Shown: positions 1 through 6,763, numbered from the stretch's first letter. The stretch is DNA of 21,971 nucleotides from JAILLW01 sp045640905 (GCA_045640905.1 JAZUFW010000080.1:1-21971); one strand, 5' to 3'. The notes: a model not told the origin generated them from the letters alone. Translations and numbers: made by a program.

Positions 1-91
1 CAGGCCGTATATATTAACAAGTTCATACATGAGTGGGATGAGTGATCGCTGGCAGCATTTGCTGCGAGAGGAAAGTCCGGGCTTCATAGGG
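1..91. repeat. Artefactual copy of 176-266 (91-bp direct repeat)
   Basis: Bases 1-91 are identical to 176-266 and carry the start of rnpB. The copies are separated by an 84-base sequencing adapter (92-175), and the window begins exactly at the repeat boundary. This is what a 91-base insert in a small circularised library molecule gives when it is read as insert-adapter-insert. It should not be annotated as a second rnpB fragment. Confidence 0.93.
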
Positions 92-175
92 AAGTCGGAG
101 GCCAAGCGGTCTTAGGAAGACAATTAGAGCTCCCAACTCCTTGGCTCACAGAACGACATGGCTACGATCCGACTT
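92..175. other. BGI/MGI DNBSEQ library adapter with 10-base index (contaminant)
   Basis: Bases 92-123 match from memory the 32-base MGI read-1 adapter (begins AAGTCGGAGGCC, ends GGAAGACAA). Bases 134-175 are the reverse complement of the read-2 adapter (begins CAACTCCTTGGC, ends GATCCGACTT). The 10 bases between them, TTAGAGCTCC at 124-133, have the length and position of the sample index. The 8-bp end inverted repeat (AAGTCGGA/TCCGACTT) belongs to the adapter. The sequence has no biological meaning here. Confidence 0.95.
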
Positions 176-203
176 CAGGCCGTATATATTAACAAGTTCA
201 TAC
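176..203 (+). promoter_or_regulatory. rnpB promoter remnant (-10 element)
   Basis: TATATT at 185-190 lies about 14 bases upstream of the RNase P RNA 5' end, a fitting position for a -10 box. The matching -35 would fall around 162-167, inside the adapter, so the natural -35 is missing from this assembly. Confidence 0.5.
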
Positions 204-575
204 ATGAGTGGGATGAGTGATCGCTGGCAGCATTTGCTGCGAGAGGAAAGTCCGGGCTTCATAGGGCAGGATGCCAGATAACGTCTGGTGGAGGTGACTC
301 TAAGGCCAGTGCAACAGAAAATAACCGCCCGATACACACCGTAGGTGTGTCCGCCTCTTCGGCGGGTAGTTGGGTAAGGGTGAAAAGGCGGTGTAAGAGA
401 CCACCGCGTAGTTGGTAACAACTGCGGCGGATGTAAACCCCATCCGAAGCAAGACCAAATAGGGGGCGTTTAGCTTGCCCGGTTAGCTCCCTGGTAGGTC
501 GCTTGAGACTGTCGGTGACGGCAGTCCTAGATAGATGATCACTCTAGACATAACCCGGCTTACAGTCCCACTCAT
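204..575 (+). ncRNA. rnpB: RNase P RNA, bacterial type A
   Basis: This is the catalytic RNA of ribonuclease P, which removes 5' leaders from pre-tRNAs. The ends pair as helix P1: ATGAGTGGGA at 204-213 with TCCCACTCAT at 566-575. Conserved blocks appear in order: GAGGAAAGTCCGGGC (241-255), the GCCAGTGCAACAGAAA block (about 305-320), the AAGGGTGAAAAGGCGGTGTAAGAG region (about 376-400), the TAAACCCCATCCGAAGCAAGACCAAATAGGG core (about 434-464), and a 3' part ending ACCCGGCTTACAG. The length of about 372 nt is normal for the type A class. The copy is complete: the first 63 bases only look duplicated because of the adapter artefact upstream. Confidence 0.96.
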
Positions 576-589
576 TTGTGATAAATATT

Positions 590-1252
590 ATGAAGATGAA
601 GATATGTATTAACAAAATTATAATCCCGGTTGCAGTGCTTATTTTGGCATTGACCGGGATTTTTGCATGCGCAAAGGCGCCTGATAAACCCAATAGGGAG
701 GAATTGATCGGTACAATGGTCGGTGTATTCACATCATCAGGGTGCGGAAGTGGAGGAATAATCGAAATAAATGATTCCGAAGTGATAGTTGTTACAGCAC
801 TTCACGTCATAGATGATTGGGACGAAAACTCGTATATTATGCTTCCGGGTAAGGTTAAATGCTTCGGACAGAAATTCGGATGCGATGAGTCTTTTGATGT
901 TGGGTTTATAAGCATATTGATAAATAATGAATCCGGCGTTTCGAAAGAGACGGTTGAAAACCTAAGTGTTCTTCGAGCAGGGGGCGATGACTTGAAACCG
1001 GATGATGAGATAGTGATGTATGACTATTTTAGTGACAGTAATGAAGTTTTGGGGAAAATTATTTCGGAAAAGGACTTTATATATGAACTTGACAGGACCT
1101 GTGTGCTGGGAAGCGCTGTGTTAAATGAAGGGATGTCAGGGACTCCGTTTTTTGACAAAAACGGCTGCTTTAAAGGAATTATCACGGCCGGAAACGATGA
1201 AGGAATCTTCGCCGGAACGTCCGCGAATGATGTTTTTAAATGCTTGGGATAA
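590..1252 (+). CDS. Trypsin-like serine protease, probable lipoprotein
   Basis: Predicted surface-anchored peptidase of the trypsin/DegP fold (chymotrypsin clan); substrate unknown. Numbering from ATG 590 (220 aa): a basic N-terminus and a hydrophobic stretch (about residues 10-26) end at Cys27 in the context GIFAC, a near-lipobox. The catalytic triad is readable as His72 (TALHV), Asp103 (FDVGF) and Ser183 (GMSGTPFF). It is shorter than DegP/HtrA and has no PDZ domain. The start is uncertain: GTG 578, ATG 590 and ATG 596 are in frame, none with a good Shine-Dalgarno. ATG 716, behind GGGAGG at 696-701, is a fourth option but would remove the signal peptide. The gene begins 14 nt after rnpB and has a terminator-like hairpin in its first codons. 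Family assignment is fairly firm; its role is unknown. Confidence 0.75.
   Translation: MKMKICINKIIIPVAVLILALTGIFACAKAPDKPNREELIGTMVGVFTSSGCGSGGIIEINDSEVIVVTALHVIDDWDENSYIMLPGKVKCFGQKFGCDESFDVGFISILINNESGVSKETVENLSVLRAGGDDLKPDDEIVMYDYFSDSNEVLGKIISEKDFIYELDRTCVLGSAVLNEGMSGTPFFDKNGCFKGIITAGNDEGIFAGTSANDVFKCLG
622..664 (+). terminator. Candidate rho-independent terminator of rnpB, inside the next ORF
   Basis: AATCCCGGT (622-630) pairs with ACCGGGATT (653-661). An inner CAGTGC (633-638) pairs with GCATTG (647-652, one G-U). The loop is 8 nt and a run of T covers 660-664. The stem has about 15 bp with a 2-nt bulge. It lies 47 nt past the rnpB 3' end and is the only terminator-like element there. 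It overlaps codons for the lipoprotein signal peptide of the following gene, so it may act as an attenuator. The T run is short. Confidence 0.5.
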
Positions 1253-1256
1253 AAAA

Positions 1257-1339
1257 TTAACGAAAAACGATAAAAAATAGTTGACAAACATTTTTTACCA
1301 TGATACAAATGTGTTATCGACAAACGATAAATATTTATC
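1257..1339 (+). promoter_or_regulatory. Promoter flanked by two matching inverted repeats (putative operator)
   Basis: A -35 box TTGACA (1281-1286), a 17-nt spacer and a -10-like TACAAA (1304-1309) precede the DUF2975/HTH pair. An inverted repeat TTAACG-N5-CGATAA lies at 1257-1273, and a perfect copy, TTATCG-N5-CGATAA, at 1314-1330. Their centres are 57 bp apart and bracket the promoter. The second copy overlaps a perfect 14-bp palindrome, GATAAATATTTATC (1326-1339). The arrangement suggests repression, plausibly by the HTH protein encoded downstream (inference). Confidence 0.6.
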
Positions 1340-1370
1340 AATACACATTTTACACATGGAGGAATAAAAA

Positions 1371-1931
1371 ATGAATGAAGCTAGTATGGAATTACAAAAT
1401 GTCAGAAAGAGTTGTAAGGCGATATGCGTTGTAACCAATATCGTGAAAATAATGCTTTGTGTTTTCGCTGTTTTGTGCTTGGTAACAGGAATAGCATTGT
1501 TTATCGGCAAGGACGAGGTAAACAAACAACTGGTAAACTTTGGGGATGACTTTGATATGGGAAGTTTCACTTTGGAAATGGGTCGCCTCGGAAATGGTTT
1601 GGCCGGCGAAATAGCACTTAATGAAATCGATCCCGAAGACAGAGCAACCATGCTTGGATTCTTCTGCATCGTCGGAGCAGTTCTTTTGGGAATCGGATTT
1701 GTGCTGTTCCACATTATGGGATCTATCTTTAAATCAATCAGGGAATCCGACTCGCCGTTTACCGAAGCAATAAGTAAGAAACTTAAAATCAGTTTTATTA
1801 TTGTTACCGCTATATTACTTCTGCTTGTGGGCGTGTTTGAATGCGCGTTGACAGCGTTGGTTTTCTGGTGCATTTATACCATTTTCAGATACGGATATGT
1901 TCTTCAGAAGCAGTCTGATGAAACATTGTAG
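1371..1931 (+). CDS. DUF2975-family four-helix membrane protein
   Basis: Membrane protein of 186 aa with hydrophobic segments at about residues 21-45, 95-117, 139-157 and 158-175. A hydrophilic loop of about 45 residues lies between the first two. The segment SIRESDSPFTEAISKKLK (122-139) resembles the conserved stretch between helices 2 and 3 of DUF2975 proteins. This family is typically encoded next to a small YozG-type HTH regulator, as here. The molecular function of the family is not established. GGAGG at 1358-1362 sits 8 nt before the ATG. The gene is separated from the regulator by only 11 nt, so the two are almost certainly cotranscribed from the promoter at 1281-1309. Confidence 0.75.
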   Translation: MNEASMELQNVRKSCKAICVVTNIVKIMLCVFAVLCLVTGIALFIGKDEVNKQLVNFGDDFDMGSFTLEMGRLGNGLAGEIALNEIDPEDRATMLGFFCIVGAVLLGIGFVLFHIMGSIFKSIRESDSPFTEAISKKLKISFIIVTAILLLLVGVFECALTALVFWCIYTIFRYGYVLQKQSDETL

Positions 1932-1942
1932 GAGGTGATTAC

Positions 1943-2173
1943 ATGGGTAAAATAATATTAAGACTTGACCGTGTAATGGCCGATCGTAAGATATCTTTAA
2001 ACGAATTATCAGAGAAAGTCGGAGTTACAAACGTAAATTTATCAAAAATGAAGACCGGTAAAATCAGCGCAATCAGGTTTTCGACTTTGGAAAGCATCTG
2101 TGAGACATTAAACTGCCAGCCGGGTGATATTTTGGAATACGATCCGAATGCCGTGACAGATGAAGAAATTTAA
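1943..2173 (+). CDS. Small Cro/CI-type HTH regulator (YozG-like)
   Basis: A 76-aa DNA-binding protein made almost entirely of one XRE-family helix-turn-helix domain: ISLNELSEKVGVTNVNLSKMKTGK (about residues 17-40) covers the HTH, followed by the STLESICETLNCQPGDILEY tail typical of YozG-like proteins. AGGAGGTGA just upstream is a near-perfect ribosome binding site. It is the second gene of a pair with the DUF2975 membrane protein. Such pairs are common in Firmicutes; the signal they sense is unknown. Autoregulation through the repeated TTATCG/CGATAA sites upstream of the pair is plausible but inferred. Confidence 0.88.
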   Translation: MGKIILRLDRVMADRKISLNELSEKVGVTNVNLSKMKTGKISAIRFSTLESICETLNCQPGDILEYDPNAVTDEEI

Positions 2174-2182
2174 TATATGCTA

Positions 2183-2211
2183 TTGACATTGTCAGGTTGC
2201 CTCGCTACAAT
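2183..2211 (+). promoter_or_regulatory. Strong sigma-A-type promoter of rpsT
   Basis: TTGACA (2183-2188), a 17-nt spacer and TACAAT (2206-2211) give near-consensus boxes. Transcription should start near 2218, leaving a leader of about 80 nt before the rpsT start codon. Confidence 0.85.
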
Positions 2212-2220
2212 AATATGCGT

Positions 2221-2264
2221 GTGTTTACATTAAAACGTCCGTGTCTCCGGCTTTAATGAAACAC
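2221..2264 (+). promoter_or_regulatory. rpsT leader hairpin (possible S20 feedback element)
   Basis: GTGTTT (2221-2226) pairs with AAACAC (2259-2264) and CATTAAA (2228-2234) with TTTAATG (2252-2258). The result is a 13-bp stem with one bulged A and a 17-nt loop at the very 5' end of the predicted rpsT mRNA. It lacks a T run, so it is not a terminator. A role in S20 autoregulation or 5'-end mRNA protection is inference. Confidence 0.5.
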
Positions 2265-2297
2265 TGATACGGATGATTTTAATAGGAGGTGAACATT

Positions 2298-2561
2298 TTG
2301 GCTAATATTAAATCTGCAAAGAAGAGAATCGTAGTTGCTGAGAGAAATGCTGAAAAGAATAAGGCTATCAAGACAGGTGTTAAGACAGCTGTTAAGAAGG
2401 TTAGAGCCGCTATCGAAGCTAATGATAAGAAGGCTGCCGAAGAAGCATTACTTTCTGCTACATCTATTATCGATAAAGCATGTTCTAAGGGTGTATTCGC
2501 TAAGAATACAGCTTCTAGAAAGGTTGCCAGATTAGCTCAGGCTGTTAACAAGATGGCATAA
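2298..2561 (+). CDS. rpsT: 30S ribosomal protein S20
   Basis: S20 binds 16S rRNA early in small-subunit assembly. The start is the TTG at 2298: it gives MANIKSAKKRI, the conserved family N-terminus, and lies 7 nt after the AGGAGGT at 2284-2290. The in-frame GTG at 2289 overlaps that ribosome binding site and can be excluded. The product has 87 aa, rich in Lys and Ala, the normal size. A consensus promoter, a leader hairpin and a terminator make it a monocistronic unit. The Escherichia coli rpsT gene also starts with UUG, which is linked there to translational autoregulation; whether that applies here is not shown. Confidence 0.96.
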   Translation: MANIKSAKKRIVVAERNAEKNKAIKTGVKTAVKKVRAAIEANDKKAAEEALLSATSIIDKACSKGVFAKNTASRKVARLAQAVNKMA

Positions 2562-2591
2562 GCTGATACATATTTATTTTGATTTATTAAG

Positions 2592-2626
2592 GACCGTTTC
2601 GTACCGTCATACGAAGCGGTCTTTTT
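2592..2626 (+). terminator. rho-independent terminator after rpsT
   Basis: GACCGTTTCGTA (2592-2603) pairs with TACGAAGCGGTC (2610-2621, one T-G pair) around a 6-nt loop and is followed by TTTTT. It separates rpsT from lepA. Confidence 0.93.
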
Positions 2627-2665
2627 GGAAATAACGATATTTTTTTATTTTTTGGAGAGAATCGA

Positions 2666-4480
2666 ATGTCTCATATTGATCAGTCTAAAATCCGCAATTT
2701 TTGTATAGTTGCTCATATAGATCACGGTAAAAGCACGTTGGCTGACAGAATTATCGAGATGACAGGGCTTTTGACCAGCCGTGAAATGCAGTCTCAGGTC
2801 CTTGATAACATGGATTTGGAGCGTGAAAGAGGTATTACCATCAAAGCGCAGTCTGTCAGAACGGTTTATAAAGCCAAGAATGGGGAAGAGTATATCTTTA
2901 ACTTGATTGATACTCCGGGACATGTCGACTTTAACTATGAAGTGTCGAGATCACTTGCTGCCTGCGACGGCGCCATTTTGGTAGTTGATGCGGCCCAGGG
3001 TATCGAAGCCCAGACCTTGGCCAATGTATATCTTGCACTTGACCATGATTTGGAAGTTTTTCCCGTTATCAATAAGATTGATTTGCCATCCGCCGATCCT
3101 GACAGGGTAAAGAACGAAATTGAAGATGTAATCGGTCTCGAAGCAATGGATGCGCCACTGATTTCCGCAAAAAACGGAATAGGCATAGATGAAGTGCTTG
3201 AAGCTGTAGTATCAAAGATACCTGCACCTACGGGAGATGCCGATAAGCCGCTTAAGGCTTTGATATTTGATTCGCTGTATGATTCGTATAAGGGCGTAAT
3301 TGTTTTTGTACGTGTTTTCGATGGCTCGGTAAAGAGAGGAACCAAGGTAAAGATGATGGCTACGGAAGCGGTCTGCGACGTGGTTGAAGTCGGAACCTTC
3401 GGCGCCGGACAGTTTATTCCCTGCGAGGAATTGTCCGCCGGAATGGTAGGATATATTACAGCGTCCATCAAAAATGTTCGCGATACGGCAGTAGGCGATA
3501 CTGTTACAGACTTTGACAATCCGTGTGCGGAAGCTTTGCCCGGATATAAAAAAGTTCAATCCATGGTGTATTGCGGAATGTATCCGGCCGACGGAGCCAA
3601 GTATCCGGATTTGCGTGATGCGTTGGAAAAACTGCAGTTAAATGATGCCTCATTGACATATGAACCTGAAACATCAATGGCACTGGGCTTTGGTTTTAGA
3701 TGCGGCTTTTTGGGACTTTTGCACCTGGAAATCATCGAAGAGCGACTTGAACGTGAGTATAATCTTGATTTAGTCACAACCGCACCGGGTGTTATTTATC
3801 ATGTATATAAGACGGATGGTGAGATGATAGAACTGACCAATCCTTCAAATCTGCCGGATCCTTCGCAGATAGAATATATGGAAGAGCCGATAGTATCTGC
3901 GGAAATCATGGTTACTACCGAATTCATCGGACCTATCATGGAGTTATGTCAGCAACGTCGCGGCAGATACTTGGGAATGGAGTATATCGAGCAGTCCAGA
4001 GCTTTATTAAAATACGAATTGCCGCTGAATGAGATAATATATGACTTTTTCGATGCCCTTAAATCAAAGTCAAGAGGATATGCTTCCTTTGACTATGAAC
4101 TTAAAGGATATGAAAAATCAGAACTTATTAAGCTTGATATTTTGATTAATAAGGAAGAAGTAGATGCTCTTTCATTTATTGTTCACAAAGACGGAGCTTA
4201 TGAAAGAGGCAGAAAGATGTGCGAAAAGCTGAAGGATGAGATTCCCCGTCATCTTTTTGAAATACCGATTCAGGCTGCAGTGGGCGGCAAGGTTATAGCA
4301 CGAGAAACCATAAAAGCATTAAGAAAAGACGTGCTGGCCAAGTGTTACGGCGGAGATATTACCCGTAAAAAGAAACTGCTTGAAAAGCAAAAAGAGGGAA
4401 AGAAGAGAATGCGTCAGTTCGGCAATGTGGAAATCCCTCAAAGTGCCTTTATGTCTGTTCTTAAATTGGATGAGGATTAA
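2666..4480 (+). CDS. lepA: Elongation factor 4 (LepA), ribosome-associated GTPase
   Basis: Translational GTPase of 604 aa that acts on the ribosome; proposed roles include back-translocation and subunit biogenesis. G motifs are intact: G1 AHIDHGKST (16-24), G2 RGITI (55-59), G3 DTPGH (82-86), G4 NKID (136-139). The EF-4-specific C-terminal part is complete, with the Lys/Arg-rich stretch DITRKKKLLEKQKEGKKRMRQ and a GNVEIPQSAFMSVLK ending. Length matches the family (about 600 aa). GGAGAG precedes the ATG by 8 nt. It is followed at once by hemW, a gene pair conserved in Firmicutes. The usual Bacillus/Clostridium neighbours gpr and spoIIP are not between rpsT and lepA. Confidence 0.98.
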   Translation: MSHIDQSKIRNFCIVAHIDHGKSTLADRIIEMTGLLTSREMQSQVLDNMDLERERGITIKAQSVRTVYKAKNGEEYIFNLIDTPGHVDFNYEVSRSLAACDGAILVVDAAQGIEAQTLANVYLALDHDLEVFPVINKIDLPSADPDRVKNEIEDVIGLEAMDAPLISAKNGIGIDEVLEAVVSKIPAPTGDADKPLKALIFDSLYDSYKGVIVFVRVFDGSVKRGTKVKMMATEAVCDVVEVGTFGAGQFIPCEELSAGMVGYITASIKNVRDTAVGDTVTDFDNPCAEALPGYKKVQSMVYCGMYPADGAKYPDLRDALEKLQLNDASLTYEPETSMALGFGFRCGFLGLLHLEIIEERLEREYNLDLVTTAPGVIYHVYKTDGEMIELTNPSNLPDPSQIEYMEEPIVSAEIMVTTEFIGPIMELCQQRRGRYLGMEYIEQSRALLKYELPLNEIIYDFFDALKSKSRGYASFDYELKGYEKSELIKLDILINKEEVDALSFIVHKDGAYERGRKMCEKLKDEIPRHLFEIPIQAAVGGKVIARETIKALRKDVLAKCYGGDITRKKKLLEKQKEGKKRMRQFGNVEIPQSAFMSVLKLDED

Positions 4481-4484
4481 TCGG

Positions 4485-5636
4485 TTGAAGGAATTGAGTT
4501 TGTACATCCATATACCGTTTTGTGTAAGGAAGTGTGCTTATTGCGACTTCCTTTCTTTTTCTGCGGATGAAACTGCTCACAGGGCATATACCGCGAACCT
4601 TATTTCGGAAATAGATGCAAAAGCACCTTCGTATGCAAACTATGAAATAATCAGTATTTTCTTCGGAGGAGGGACTCCGTCTGCAATTGATGCCGAGTTG
4701 ATATCGGATGTCCTTAATGAAATTAAATGCAAATTTAACATCACAATCAACTGCGAGATATCAATTGAATGTAATCCGGGAACCGTATCTGATGAGAAAC
4801 TTTCAATATACCGAAGCACGGGAATAAACAGAATCAGCCTGGGATTGCAGTCTGCGAACAATAACGAACTGAAACTGCTGGGCAGAATACATAATCTGGA
4901 GACGTTTGAACAAACATACAAACAGGTGTTATCTAATGGTTTTCGAAATGTAAATGTGGATTTGATGTGTGCACTTCCCGGACAAAGCATAGAATCATGG
5001 GAGAGTACACTTAACTATGTTCTTTCGCTAAAGCCGATGCCGACGCATATATCCGCGTACAGTCTGATTATAGAAGAGGGCACTCCCTTTTATGAGCGAT
5101 ACGGTGACGATGCCGTATCGGAACAGGCTTTGCCGTCCGAAGAAGACGAGAGGGAAATGTATAAAATAACAGATGATATACTATCCGGAAGCGGTTTCCA
5201 CAGATATGAGATATCGAATTATGCTCAGAATGGATATGAATGTCGACACAATCTGGTTTATTGGGACCGAGGAGATTATTTGGGATTAGGGCTCGGAGCC
5301 TCCTCTATGATTTCGAATGTTCGATTCAAAAACACCCCGATAATGGAGGAGTATCTTTCAGGCGACTTTTCCGCAAGGGATAAAGAAGCCCTCAGCGTTT
5401 TTGAACAGATGGAAGAGTTTATGTTCCTGGGACTTCGAAAAATCGAGGGAGTAAGTCACGAACGTTTCAAACAGATATTCGGAGAGCCGTTTCCTGCACA
5501 GTATATTGAGGTCATCGAAAAATATGCCGAGCAGGGATTCCTGCGCGTTGAGGGTGATGATTTTGAACGTGTTATGTTAACCAAAAACGGAATAGATGTT
5601 TCCAATTACATTTTTGCTGACTTTCTCTTTGATTAA
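4485..5636 (+). CDS. hemW: Radical SAM heme chaperone HemW
   Basis: HemW-type protein (383 aa), formerly annotated as oxygen-independent coproporphyrinogen oxidase; HemW proteins bind and insert heme rather than decarboxylate coproporphyrinogen. The [4Fe-4S] motif is CVRKCAYC (Cys13, 17, 20), followed by DF as in HemW and not the extra Cys of HemN. GGGTP (61-65) is the SAM-binding motif, and HNLVYW (255-260) matches the HNxxYW heme-binding motif of HemW. I chose TTG 4485, giving the family N-terminus MKELSLYIHIPFC, with GAGG at 4472-4475 as ribosome binding site, 4 nt after the lepA stop. ATG 4470, overlapping lepA, is possible. It is likely translated from the lepA mRNA. Confidence 0.93.
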   Translation: MKELSLYIHIPFCVRKCAYCDFLSFSADETAHRAYTANLISEIDAKAPSYANYEIISIFFGGGTPSAIDAELISDVLNEIKCKFNITINCEISIECNPGTVSDEKLSIYRSTGINRISLGLQSANNNELKLLGRIHNLETFEQTYKQVLSNGFRNVNVDLMCALPGQSIESWESTLNYVLSLKPMPTHISAYSLIIEEGTPFYERYGDDAVSEQALPSEEDEREMYKITDDILSGSGFHRYEISNYAQNGYECRHNLVYWDRGDYLGLGLGASSMISNVRFKNTPIMEEYLSGDFSARDKEALSVFEQMEEFMFLGLRKIEGVSHERFKQIFGEPFPAQYIEVIEKYAEQGFLRVEGDDFERVMLTKNGIDVSNYIFADFLFD

Positions 5637-5656
5637 CAGCATATATGTTCAACATC

Positions 5657-5688
5657 TTGTTGCGCTTTATGTAAATTAAGTATAAAAT
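5657..5688 (+). promoter_or_regulatory. Candidate promoter of the HD-GYP-like/pilT unit
   Basis: TTGTTG (5657-5662), 18 nt, TATAAA (5681-5686), or TTGCGC (5660-5665), 17 nt, TAAAAT (5683-5688). The 9-mer TTGTTGCGC also occurs at a similar place upstream of the prepilin gene (18053-18061). Confidence 0.45.
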
Positions 5689-5739
5689 TGATATGGTATT
5701 TTTTTTCTATTTAAACTACTAAATTTCAGGGGGTTATTT

Positions 5740-6750
5740 ATGCAGTTTAAAAAAATCGATGAATTGAAGCCGGGAATGCGTCTTGCCAGGCCCATATACA
5801 ACAAGAACGGTGTCCTTTTGTTTGAACGTGATGCCAAGATTACCGCACCCGGTATTGCAAGTATTCAGAATTTCGGATTGATTGGCCTTTTTATTCTGGA
5901 ACCGGCAGAACCCTGCCCGCCAATGTCCGAGGAAGATATTGAATTCGAAAGATTCCAGACAGTCAATGTCTTTAGTCTGATGGATGAAGTTGACAGAATC
6001 AATACTCAGGGCCGTACAGCCAAACTCCAGATTATTGTTTCGAATATTATTAAGAATTACGGACATCTTGAATCGAAGATTAATTTTAATCAGAATCTTC
6101 GAAGCAGTGAAGATGCCAGATATAAACATGCGTTGAATGTTGCTATTTTGGCGGCTATGATGTCAAATAAACTCAATATTAAGATAGAAGACCGTCTCGA
6201 TGTTGTTTCGGCAGCGTTGGTGGCAGGATCAGTACCACCGGAAACGGTTGAAAAGATTTTTTCTTCGGAGCCCAATGTCCGCAGATACATTTTCCAGGGT
6301 GAAAAAATCCGTGAAGGCATTGACAGCGGTATAGTAGATCCTTCGGTCAAACTGATGATAGGCGGCAAGATTTTAGCTGTTGCCAGTACATTTGATGATA
6401 TGACGGCCATGAACGAAGACCGTGCACCTGAATCCGAAGTTGCCACGATTAAGTTTATGTTGGAACGCCCGGGTATTTTTGATAAGAATATAGTTATGAG
6501 CCTGGTGGATTCCATTAATGTATTGGTTCCCGGTGTCTGCGTTGAATTGAATACCGGTTCCAAAGCTTTGGTTTTGGCGGAGAACAGATCTGATTTGTTC
6601 AGACCTATGATTCTTTCTTTTGACGGAAACGAGATTATCGATTTATCCAACAGGTCTCTTTTCGGAGATTTGGAAATCAAGGATATCATGAAAACTATGG
6701 ATAACAGACATGTTATGGATACAGATATGTTGAAGAACATGGGAATGTAA
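5740..6750 (+). CDS. Degenerate HD-GYP-domain protein upstream of pilT
   Basis: A 336-aa cytoplasmic protein. The N-terminus (IDELKPGMRLARPIYNKNG, 6-24, with following residues to about 54) matches the small domain that often precedes HD-GYP c-di-GMP phosphodiesterases. The middle keeps the helical layout (YKHALNVAILAAMMSNKLN, 128-146), but the HD dyad normally found in AALLHDIGK is replaced by AALVAGS (158-164). The HHE...GYP segment is absent, and the later metal-ligand Asp in vaDtFDAmt is Ser (VASTFDDMT, 214-222). The C-terminal VPGVCVELNTG...RP motif of the family remains. It is probably a catalytically dead sensor, scaffold or ligand binder. The stop lies 13 nt before pilT, so it is likely cotranscribed and pilus-related (inference). 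AGGGGG (5729-5733) is its ribosome binding site. Confidence 0.72.
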   Translation: MQFKKIDELKPGMRLARPIYNKNGVLLFERDAKITAPGIASIQNFGLIGLFILEPAEPCPPMSEEDIEFERFQTVNVFSLMDEVDRINTQGRTAKLQIIVSNIIKNYGHLESKINFNQNLRSSEDARYKHALNVAILAAMMSNKLNIKIEDRLDVVSAALVAGSVPPETVEKIFSSEPNVRRYIFQGEKIREGIDSGIVDPSVKLMIGGKILAVASTFDDMTAMNEDRAPESEVATIKFMLERPGIFDKNIVMSLVDSINVLVPGVCVELNTGSKALVLAENRSDLFRPMILSFDGNEIIDLSNRSLFGDLEIKDIMKTMDNRHVMDTDMLKNMGM

Positions 6751-6763
6751 TTGCGAGGTTATT

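Noticed and set aside
1..91. Second, truncated rnpB copy
   Set aside because: Exact copy of 176-266 with zero differences, created by the adapter-bridged short insert at a contig edge.
92..175. tRNA-like or small-element reading of the 84-base segment with 8-bp end inverted repeat
   Set aside because: It matches both DNBSEQ adapter arms with a 10-base index between them; the end pairing is a property of the adapter.
1295..1873. Minus-strand 192-codon ORF opposite the DUF2975 gene
   Set aside because: Shadow of the plus-strand membrane protein; no ribosome binding site and no recognisable domain.
4380..4484. Extended hemW N-terminus starting inside lepA
   Set aside because: The extra 35 residues overlap the lepA coding end and are unlike any HemW; the family N-terminus starts at TTG 4485.
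5637..5739. c-di-GMP riboswitch in front of the HD-GYP-like/pilT unit
   Set aside because: None of the conserved riboswitch motifs could be seen; only a simple promoter and ribosome binding site are visible.
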